This document shows, one piece after another, positions 1 to 5,822 of a stretch of 7,565 nucleotides of DNA. The notes below the pieces were generated by a model. The model ran no database searches and had not been told where the DNA came from. It saw only the letters and a list, made by a program, of their open reading frames with translations. The position numbers were made by a program, and so were the translations under genes. The DNA lies in assembly GCA_039188505.1 (NCBI GenBank), contig JBCCZC010000280.1:1-7565 (forward strand). The letters are read 5' to 3'. Position 1 is the first letter of the stretch; each line of letters opens with the position of its first letter. This stretch comes from JBCCZC01 sp039188505. Its GTDB lineage: Bacteria > Pseudomonadota > Gammaproteobacteria > Xanthomonadales > SZUA-38.

Positions 1-440
1 AGGGCATCGTAGACCTCGCCGCGCCCGAGGCAGAACTGCTTGTAGCGTTCGTCGTCCGCTTCGCCCTCGTTGATCTCGGCAATATAGTTCCAGGCTTTCA
101 CGATGTGCGGGTAATCCTGCAGGCGCTCGCCGGTGAGCATCGCATCGTACAGCTCACGGCTGAGGTTCCGCAGGCCCGTACCCGCCTCGGCGACGCTGGC
201 GTAAACGAGGCAATGGTCGCGACTCCGCGCGATCTGCAGGCCGTCACCCTCGTGGAAATCGTGCGGCCCCGGACAGGTCCAGAGTTCCGCCCGCGGAGCC
301 TTCCCGAGCTGCCGCAGCGGCACGCGGAAATCGTGCGGACGCTTGGGCGCCTCACCGAAAAGGAGTCGCGCGAACGCCGTCGGCGCCGCACTCTCGGGCG
401 CGGTGAAGCGGATGTTCAGACGGTCGGGAGGAATTGCCAA
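1..440 (-). CDS. Chorismatase, FkbO/Hyg5/XanB2-like (N-terminal part, runs off left edge)
   Basis: Enzymes of this family hydrolyse chorismate in the cytoplasm. FkbO-type members give a dihydroxycyclohexadiene carboxylate, while Hyg5 and XanB2 types give 3-hydroxybenzoate or 3- plus 4-hydroxybenzoate. In Xanthomonas, XanB2 feeds xanthomonadin pigment and ubiquinone synthesis. Reading the minus strand from a TTG at 440-438 gives 146 residues without a stop up to the window edge. Recognisable family features are a buried AWNYIAEIN stretch (about residues 116-124) followed by DERYKQFCLGR (130-140), which matches the WNY...N...ERY.QFC.GR pattern I know for this family. The first in-frame ATG encodes residue 101, well inside the conserved part, so the start must be non-ATG. 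TTG 440-438 is my choice; TTG 470-468 and CTG 419-417 are alternatives, and none has a good ribosome site. The catalytic C-terminal half is outside the window, so the subtype and product cannot be assigned. Confidence 0.75.
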   Translation of the reverse strand, partial: MAIPPDRLNIRFTAPESAAPTAFARLLFGEAPKRPHDFRVPLRQLGKAPRAELWTCPGPHDFHEGDGLQIARSRDHCLVYASVAEAGTGLRNLSRELYDAMLTGERLQDYPHIVKAWNYIAEINEGEADDERYKQFCLGRGEVYDA

Positions 441-469
441 AGCACATGCCGAATCGCAGGAAGCCGGCA

Positions 470-475
470 AGTATA
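470..475 (-). promoter_or_regulatory. Possible -10 box upstream of the chorismatase gene
   Basis: On the minus strand the hexamer TATACT (475 to 470) matches the sigma-70 -10 consensus at five of six bases. It would place a transcript start about 20-25 bases before the proposed TTG start. No good -35 hexamer is present at 16-18 bp (the bases there read about GGAAAC), so this is weak. If it is not a promoter, the gene may be transcribed from msrA, which lies upstream in the same orientation with a 131-base gap. The short GC-rich inverted repeat in that gap (551-562) is not followed by a T run in the direction of msrA transcription, so I see no intrinsic terminator separating the two genes. Confidence 0.25.
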
Positions 476-571
476 GCCCGAGTGCCGCGCGCGTTTCCGG
501 AATTCTCGCGGCGCCGTGTGCGAGTAGCCTTGCGGTTCGACGTGAGCGGTCCGGCAGGCCGGCTTTTGGGG

Positions 572-1207
572 TCAGGCCGGGAGGCGTACCCCAGTTTCGA
601 CCAGCCCGCAGTAGCCCGTCGGATTCCGGGCGAGGTACTGCTGGTGGTACTCCTCGGCGTAGTAGAACCGGGCCAGCGGTGCGATCTGCGTCGTCAGGTC
701 GCCGAGGCTCCGGTCGGAGAGTTCCTGCTGGAACAGCTCGGCCGTATCGTGGGCCAGCGAGACCTGCTCCTGGCTCGTAGTGAAGATGCACGAGCGATAC
801 TGGGTGCCGACGTCGGATCCCTGCTGCATGCCCTGGGTGGGGTCGTGGGATTCCCAGAAGACGCGCAGGAGCTCACGGAATCCGATTCGCCGCGGATCGT
901 GAACCACGCGGACAACTTCTGCATGGCCGGTCAGGCCCGTGCAGACTTCCTGGTAGATCGGATTGGGCGTGTAGCCGCCGGCATAGCCGACCTGGGTGCT
1001 GAAGACGCCGGCAACGCCCCAGAAGCGCCGCTCGGCGCCCCAGAAACATCCCATGCCGAAAACGGCGAGCTCCAGGCCATCCGGGAAGGGCGGTGTGACG
1101 GCATTGCCGGAGACGAAGTGGGCCGTGGCCAGCGGCATTGGGTCGTCGCGGCCCGGAAGTGCGTCCTCGGGCGAGGGCATCTGCGTCTTGTCGTGAGCGA
1201 ACAGCAC
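572..1207 (-). CDS. msrA: Peptide methionine-S-sulfoxide reductase MsrA
   Basis: This enzyme reduces methionine-S-sulfoxide, free or in proteins, back to methionine using thioredoxin, repairing oxidative damage. The product is 211 residues, close to the roughly 212 of E. coli MsrA, and is collinear with it from the N-terminal extension (SPEDALPGR, DPMPLAT) onward. The catalytic motif GCFWG carries Cys54. Glu97 (in GHAE), Asp132 and Tyr137 (in SDVGTQYRS) match the residues that bind the sulfoxide. A resolving Cys200 sits in the GYCGL motif. The second C-terminal cysteine of the E. coli enzyme is absent here: the tail reads ETGVRLPA. The start is GTG at 1207-1205, because an in-frame TAG lies only five codons upstream and the next ATG (residue 10) would cut into conserved sequence. 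No MsrB domain is fused. It is divergent from the c-di-GMP gene. Confidence 0.96.
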   Translation of the reverse strand: MLFAHDKTQMPSPEDALPGRDDPMPLATAHFVSGNAVTPPFPDGLELAVFGMGCFWGAERRFWGVAGVFSTQVGYAGGYTPNPIYQEVCTGLTGHAEVVRVVHDPRRIGFRELLRVFWESHDPTQGMQQGSDVGTQYRSCIFTTSQEQVSLAHDTAELFQQELSDRSLGDLTTQIAPLARFYYAEEYHQQYLARNPTGYCGLVETGVRLPA

Positions 1208-1315
1208 GCGGTGAGGATACTACACCCGCCGGTCTGCTGTTCAGGTGCCATGGGTCCAGTGTGGATCCCTAGACCCGCGCCGCTCGGCGGACGGCGACGC
1301 AAAGCAACCGGTCGC

Positions 1316-1343
1316 GTGACGATTGCCCGATATTGGCTATACT
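1316..1343 (+). promoter_or_regulatory. Candidate sigma-70 promoter for the MASE1-GGDEF-EAL gene
   Basis: A -35-like GTGACG (1316-1321) and a -10-like TATACT (1338-1343) are separated by 16 bp. They match consensus at four and five of six positions. Transcription would start near 1350, leaving an untranslated leader of about 50 bases before the ATG at 1403. The site lies in the 195-base divergent gap (1208-1402) between msrA and this gene. I see no clear operator palindrome in that gap and only a poor candidate promoter facing msrA. Confidence 0.4.
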
Positions 1344-1388
1344 GATGAGTCTGCGGGTTGCCAATTTCGGGACCCGCATTTTGTCTGT

Positions 1389-1395
1389 GGTGGGG
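1389..1395 (+). promoter_or_regulatory. Shine-Dalgarno-like site deciding the start of the GGDEF-EAL gene
   Basis: GGTGGGG lies seven bases before the ATG at 1403. The open frame extends upstream to a TGA at 1346-1348 and contains a TTG at 1358, but only the ATG at 1403 has a purine-rich site at a suitable distance, so I use the ATG. Confidence 0.4.
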
Positions 1396-1402
1396 CCAGC
1401 AC

Positions 1403-3664
1403 ATGAGTTTCAACTGGCGGTCGGTGACGTTCCACGGCAGCTTCATGCTGCTGTACGCTGGCGCCGTCGTGCTCGCCAACCTCCTCATCGACGAGAATGG
1501 CTCCTCGATCACGCCGATCTGGCCGCCCGCGGGCGTCGGCATGGCCTGCCTGCTGCTCGGCGGCATCCGCGCCTGGCCGACGGTCGCCCTCGGCATTGTC
1601 ATCGGCCAGGCCTTCAGCGTACCGCTCGACCCGATCTTCTACGTCTACGCCATGGTGGCGAACGTGGTCAGTGTGGTCGCCGCCGTCACCGTACTGCGGC
1701 ATTTCTATCCCCAGAATCTGGTCATGATCCGCCTCAAGAGCGGGCTCATCCTCTTCAGCGGCGGCATCATCGTGGCGGTCATCGCGGCGACCATTGGCGT
1801 GCTCGGTCTTGCCCATGCCGGACTTCTGGTGGAGGGTGCCGGAGCGACGACCTGGGCCCAGTGGGCGCTTGGTGACATCTTCGGCGTTGTGATCTGCGCG
1901 CCGGCGCTACTTTCGATCGGCCGGGTGCTCCAGAATCCAGGGCTGCTCGCGGAAGACGAGGCCTATCACCGGCTCGGCGAGAAGCTGGCCTGGCTCGGCG
2001 GTGTGCTGGCGTCGGCGTTCCTGTGGGTCTGGCTCAGCGAGCAGAGCCCGGCCTACGCGCTCGCGGTGACGTTTCTGCCGCTGACCTTCCTCGGTTGGAG
2101 CGCGCTTCGCTTCGACCACCTGTTCACGACGCTCGCCGTCATGATTATTACGCTGACGATCGTGACCTTCATCGGCCAGGGTTACGCGGGCTTCGCGGTT
2201 CCCGAGACGGCGCTCGAGAGCGTCATCCTGCTGCTGTTCTTCTCGATCATGGGCATCCTTCCGCTCATGGTGTCGGCAGCCGCGCACCAGAGTCGCTACT
2301 ACGCCGATCAGCTGAGCTACCGGGCGAACCACGACAATCTGACCCGGTTGCCCAATCGGAATGCGTTCGAGGACCACCTCAAGCGGGTCCTGGCCGAAAC
2401 GCAGCGCAGCGGCAAGCCCGCCGCGGTCTGCTACTTCGACCTCGACAATTTCAAGGTGGTGAACGACACCTGCGGTCACACGGCGGGTGACGAACTGCTC
2501 AAGCAGATCTCGCACGTGCTCCGGAGCAATCTCCAGTCGGGCGATCATATCTCGCGCCTCGGCGGCGACGAGTTCGGTATCGTTTTCGGCGACTGCGACA
2601 TCGAGGACGCCCGGGACAGGGCCAGCCGCCTGCGCGCGCTCATCGAGGAATTCCGCTTCGTCTGGCGGCGGCACATCTTCTCCTTCACGGCCAGCTGCGG
2701 CGTGGCGATGATCGGACGGGACACGGAGTCCTTCACCCGCATCCTCGCCGATGCGGATGCGGCCTGCTTCGACGCGAAGGACGTCGGCGGCAACCGGGTC
2801 GTTGTCGCCAGCGCCAACGGCGAGGAGCCCTCCCGGCACTCGGCCGCGATGCAGTGGGCTGTGAAGATCAACGATGCCCTCGAGAGCGACCGCTTCGAGC
2901 TCTACTGCATGGAGATCGCCCCGCTCAAGACCCAGCATACCGATCGCGTTCGCTTCGAAGTTCTGATTCGCATGCGCGAGGAGGACGGCCGCATTCTGGG
3001 TCCCGGCACGTTCATCCCGGCCGCGGAGCGCTTCAAGCTGATGCCCAAGCTCGATCGCTGGGTCGTCCGGAGCACGATTCGCCGGCTGGCGCGCAACGCC
3101 GACGTGATCCACCGCATGGATTCCTGCTCGATCAACCTCTCCGGCGCCTCGCTGGGCGACGCGAGCTTCCTCGAGTGGCTTCGCGGGGAGCTGACGGCCT
3201 CCGCGGTGCCGCCCGTCAAGCTCTGCTTCGAGATCACGGAAACCGCGGCGGTGGGCGATCTGGGTCACGCCATGGAGTTCATCGATGAGGTCCGGACCCT
3301 CGGGTGCCGCTTCGCCCTCGACGATTTCGGCTCCGGCCTGTCCTCCTTCGGCTACCTCCGCTCCCTGCAAGTGGACTACCTGAAGATCGACGGCACCTTC
3401 GTGCGGGACATCGTCGAGAACCCGGTCGATCGGGCCATGGTGCGCTCGATCAACGAGGTGGGGCAGGTGATGGGCAAGCAGACCATCGCCGAGTACGTCG
3501 AGACACCGGCCATCTCCGAGACGCTGCGCGAGATCGGCGTCAACTTCGCCCAGGGCCACGCGGTCGGGCTCGCCATGCCCATGGAGCGCTTCCTCAACGA
3601 GCGTGTCCGCAACGCCAGCGGCGAATTCCAGATTGGCGGCCAGGAGACCCCACGGCCGGCCTGA
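1403..3664 (+). CDS. Membrane c-di-GMP enzyme: MASE1-GGDEF-EAL
   Basis: The product is a 753-residue inner-membrane protein that should synthesise (GGDEF) and/or degrade (EAL) the second messenger cyclic di-GMP, controlling traits such as motility and biofilm. Residues about 13-295 are a hydrophobic sensor of roughly eight membrane segments with the MASE1 signature WPPAG (40-44). Residues about 307-472 are a GGDEF domain: FDLDNFK (345-351), GHTAGD, and an intact GGDEF motif at 387-391. The allosteric inhibition site, normally RxxD, reads QSGD and so lacks its arginine. Residues about 483-735 are an EAL domain whose motif reads EVL (519-521). Its metal and catalytic residues look present: Asn578, Glu610, Asp640-Asp641 in DDFGSG, Lys661, Glu697 and Gln717. 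There is no PAS domain between MASE1 and GGDEF, unlike E. coli DgcE. The sensed signal is unknown. Both domains look catalytically competent; which activity dominates cannot be read from sequence. Confidence 0.95.
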   Translation: MSFNWRSVTFHGSFMLLYAGAVVLANLLIDENGSSITPIWPPAGVGMACLLLGGIRAWPTVALGIVIGQAFSVPLDPIFYVYAMVANVVSVVAAVTVLRHFYPQNLVMIRLKSGLILFSGGIIVAVIAATIGVLGLAHAGLLVEGAGATTWAQWALGDIFGVVICAPALLSIGRVLQNPGLLAEDEAYHRLGEKLAWLGGVLASAFLWVWLSEQSPAYALAVTFLPLTFLGWSALRFDHLFTTLAVMIITLTIVTFIGQGYAGFAVPETALESVILLLFFSIMGILPLMVSAAAHQSRYYADQLSYRANHDNLTRLPNRNAFEDHLKRVLAETQRSGKPAAVCYFDLDNFKVVNDTCGHTAGDELLKQISHVLRSNLQSGDHISRLGGDEFGIVFGDCDIEDARDRASRLRALIEEFRFVWRRHIFSFTASCGVAMIGRDTESFTRILADADAACFDAKDVGGNRVVVASANGEEPSRHSAAMQWAVKINDALESDRFELYCMEIAPLKTQHTDRVRFEVLIRMREEDGRILGPGTFIPAAERFKLMPKLDRWVVRSTIRRLARNADVIHRMDSCSINLSGASLGDASFLEWLRGELTASAVPPVKLCFEITETAAVGDLGHAMEFIDEVRTLGCRFALDDFGSGLSSFGYLRSLQVDYLKIDGTFVRDIVENPVDRAMVRSINEVGQVMGKQTIAEYVETPAISETLREIGVNFAQGHAVGLAMPMERFLNERVRNASGEFQIGGQETPRPA

Positions 3665-3709
3665 CCAGGCAGCCGAATCCGGCTGAATCCACGGTGCCGA
3701 GGCCTGGTC
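3663..3709 (+). repeat. Nested inverted repeat directly after the GGDEF-EAL stop codon
   Basis: GACCAGGC (3663-3670) pairs perfectly over 8 bp with GCCTGGTC (3702-3709). Inside it AGCCG (3671-3675) pairs with CGGCT (3680-3684) across a four-base loop. The first arm overlaps the TGA stop. No T run follows, so this is not a classic intrinsic terminator, but it could be a transcript-end structure or a processing site. Confidence 0.4.
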
Positions 3710-3844
3710 CGGCTTCAACAGCCGATCCCTCGTGCCGCAATTGTCCTCACGTGATCAGCTCCTGCTGTCGCACCAGGTCGATGGCACGCTACGTCCCACG
3801 GGTCCGACAGGCTGCCGGCACGGCTTGAGCGGGCATATCAATGT

Positions 3845-3892
3845 CGCCAGCTGCGAGTTTCAGGTAGCCGGGAAGGAGTCGGCTTTCTGGCG
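3845..3892. repeat. Two-tier imperfect palindrome
   Basis: CGCCAG (3845-3850) is matched by CTGGCG (3887-3892), enclosing AGCCG (3866-3870) and CGGCT (3880-3884). The inner AGCCG/CGGCT pair is the same as the one at 3671-3684. As RNA this could form a stem with an interior hairpin. The pairs are short and could be chance in DNA this rich in G+C. Confidence 0.3.
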
Positions 3893-3901
3893 GCGCTTGA
3901 A

Positions 3902-3935
3902 GTGTTGTGCAGCGCCTCTGGCGCTGCATCAACAC
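3902..3935. repeat. Long near-perfect hairpin (15-bp stem, one bulge, 3-base loop)
   Basis: GTGTTGTGCAGCGCC (3902-3916) and GGCGCTGCATCAACAC (3920-3935) are reverse complements except for a single extra A on one arm, with loop TCT. Fifteen pairs with a minimal loop is far more than chance would give in 311 bases. No T run follows on either strand, so it is not a standard terminator. It could be a dispersed REP-like palindrome, a structured leader of the permease transcript, or part of a small RNA. It lies 41 bases before the permease start. Confidence 0.6.
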
Positions 3936-3975
3936 GGGTGCACGCAGGTAGGTGCTCCCCGATGCCTACTAATCT

Positions 3976-5808
3976 ATGATGCGGCCGATGGACGTCACCG
4001 CGCCCGAACCCCATGCCATTGCGGTCCTGCTGCTGACCGGCCTGGCGCTGTTCCTGTTCACCCGGGAGCGCATTCCCCTCGAGACCTCGAGCCTGTGCAT
4101 TCTCGTGCTGCTGACCGTGGGTTTCACCCTGTTCCCGTATCCGGGCCTCGCGGTGCCGGAGTTCTACTACGGCTTCGGCCACAAGGCGCTGGTTGCCGTC
4201 TGCGCCCTGATGATCATCGGAAGGGCCCTGGTCCGGACCGGCGCCCTGGAGCCCGTGGGCCGCTATCTGGCCCGCCTCTGGAAACGCGGGCCGCTGCTGT
4301 CGCTGCTTGCCACGCTGTTCGTCACCGCTTTCCTGAGCGCCTTCATCAACAACACGCCGATCGTCGTCCTCATGCTGCCGATCCTGATCGGTGTGGCGGT
4401 GAAGACCAACGCGTCACCGGCCGGAACGTTGCTACCGATGGGGCTGGCCAGTCTCGTCGGTGGCATGTGCACGACGATCGGTACCTCGACGAACCTGCTG
4501 GTGGTCAGCGTCGCCGAGGATCTCGGCGTGGCCCCCTTCGCCATGTTCGACTTCATCCTTCCGGCGATGCTCGCTGGTATCGTGGCGATCCTGTACCTGT
4601 GGCTCATCGCGCCGCGCCTGCTGCCCGAGCGCCAGCCGCCGCTGACGGATACGTCATCCCGCGTCTTCACGGCCCAGATCGTCCTGGACGACAACAGCAT
4701 CGTCGTCGGCGAGTCACTTGCCGAGGCCATCGAGCGCACGGAGGGTCAGCTGCGGGTCGAGAAGATCCAGCGCGGGCAGGGCGTCTTCATCACGCCGCTG
4801 CCCGACGTGAGCCTGCGTCCGGGGGACCGCCTGACCACCTCGGACACGCCCGACCGGCTCCGCGAGTATTCGAAGCTGACCGGCGGCGTACTGTATTCCG
4901 GCGACAGCCCCGTCGATGAGGAGCATCCGCTCTCGACCACCGGGCAGAAGCTCGCGGAAGTCGCCGTGACCGCCGGTTCGAGCCTGGTCGGGACCCGCGT
5001 CGTCGAGGCCCGCCTGCAGAGCCGCTACGGGATGCGCTTCCTCGCGCTGCACCGCGGCCAGGGCCCGATGATCACTCGCCGCGGCCGCGGTCTCGACAGC
5101 GCCGTGCTGCAGCACGGCGACGTGCTGCTGGTCCAATCCACCGCCGGGGATCTGGTCCGCGCAAAGTCGACGGGCGACTTCCTGATCCTCGACGGCAGCG
5201 TCGAGCTGCCGCACACCAAGAAGGCGCCGCTCGCACTCCTGACGCTCATCGCCGTCGTCGGCATGGCGGCCACCGGCGTCCTGCCCATCGAGATCAGCGC
5301 CGTCGCCGGCGTGATGCTGCTGATCCTGACCGGCTGTCTCGACTGGAAGGAGGCCACCCAGGCGCTGTCCGCCCAGGTGATCCTCATCGTCGTTTCGAGC
5401 CTCGCGCTCGGCCTCGCGCTGTCCTCCACCGGCGGCGCCGACTTCGTGGCCCAGCTGTTCCTGAAGGCGACCTTCGGAACCTCGCCAACGGTCGTGCTGG
5501 CCGGGCTCATGCTGCTCATGGGGCTCATGACCAACGTGGTCTCGAACAACGCGGCGGCCGTGATCGGCACACCGATCGCCATCCAGATCGCCACGCGCCT
5601 TGGCCTGCCCGCCGAGCCCTTCGTGCTCGCGGTGCTCTTCGGCGCGAACTTGAGTTTCGCGACACCCATGGCCTACCAGACCAACCTGCTCGTCATGAAT
5701 GCCGGCGGCTACAAGTTCAACGACTTCGTCAAGGTCGGGGTCCCGCTGATGATCCTCATGTGGCTCGCCCTGTCCGGCCTCCTGGTCTTCGCCTACGCGC
5801 TGTACTGA
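3976..5808 (+). CDS. SLC13-family permease with two TrkA-C (RCK_C) domains
   Basis: This is an inner-membrane transporter of the SLC13/DASS (ArsB-NhaD, CitMHS-like) superfamily, whose members carry dicarboxylates, sulfate or related anions, often with sodium. It has 610 residues, about the same size as the uncharacterised E. coli YfbS, which shares this layout. Residues about 14-215 form the first membrane half with INNTPI (124-129) and GTSTNLLV (169-176). Residues about 229-300 and 322-402 are two cytoplasmic TrkA-C domains, each ending in a PGD or HGD motif. Residues about 417-610 form the second membrane half with VSNNAAAV (522-529) and TPMAYQTNLLV (563-573). The inverted duplication of the substrate loops is intact. 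The start is bounded by TAA at 3970-3972; ATGs at 3976, 3979 and 3988 are all possible and none has a ribosome site. The substrate cannot be predicted. TrkA-C domains suggest gating by a small ligand. It is followed after 14 bases by the serine hydrolase gene. Confidence 0.9.
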   Translation: MMRPMDVTAPEPHAIAVLLLTGLALFLFTRERIPLETSSLCILVLLTVGFTLFPYPGLAVPEFYYGFGHKALVAVCALMIIGRALVRTGALEPVGRYLARLWKRGPLLSLLATLFVTAFLSAFINNTPIVVLMLPILIGVAVKTNASPAGTLLPMGLASLVGGMCTTIGTSTNLLVVSVAEDLGVAPFAMFDFILPAMLAGIVAILYLWLIAPRLLPERQPPLTDTSSRVFTAQIVLDDNSIVVGESLAEAIERTEGQLRVEKIQRGQGVFITPLPDVSLRPGDRLTTSDTPDRLREYSKLTGGVLYSGDSPVDEEHPLSTTGQKLAEVAVTAGSSLVGTRVVEARLQSRYGMRFLALHRGQGPMITRRGRGLDSAVLQHGDVLLVQSTAGDLVRAKSTGDFLILDGSVELPHTKKAPLALLTLIAVVGMAATGVLPIEISAVAGVMLLILTGCLDWKEATQALSAQVILIVVSSLALGLALSSTGGADFVAQLFLKATFGTSPTVVLAGLMLLMGLMTNVVSNNAAAVIGTPIAIQIATRLGLPAEPFVLAVLFGANLSFATPMAYQTNLLVMNAGGYKFNDFVKVGVPLMILMWLALSGLLVFAYALY

Positions 5809-5822
5809 ACCCTTTGCGATCC

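Larger units (their letters stand above)
3665..3975. other. 311-base gap without a convincing gene
   Basis: I find no tRNA, insertion sequence or small gene with a ribosome site here. The only structure is three sets of inverted repeats (3663-3709, 3845-3892, 3902-3935), listed separately. An open frame that enters from 3732 and continues out of frame into the permease gene has no family resemblance and is a high-GC shadow. The transporter promoter should lie near the right end of this gap. Confidence 0.6.

Noticed and set aside
551..562. Short GC hairpin after msrA (CCGGC/GCCGG) considered as a terminator
   Set aside because: The loop is only two bases and the T run lies on the plus-strand side, which is the wrong direction for msrA transcription.
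434..1345. 303-codon plus-strand frame opposite msrA
   Set aside because: It is antisense to a full-length, motif-complete msrA and has no family resemblance of its own.
1907..3718. Long open frame on the minus strand opposite the GGDEF-EAL gene
   Set aside because: It lies antisense to a gene with intact MASE1, GGDEF and EAL motifs, has no recognisable domain, and shows the charged, repetitive composition typical of a high-G+C shadow frame.
3732..4919. 395-codon plus-strand open frame across the gap and into the permease gene
   Set aside because: It overlaps the permease in another frame, is rich in Arg, Pro and Gly, has no membrane segments or motif, and lacks a ribosome site.
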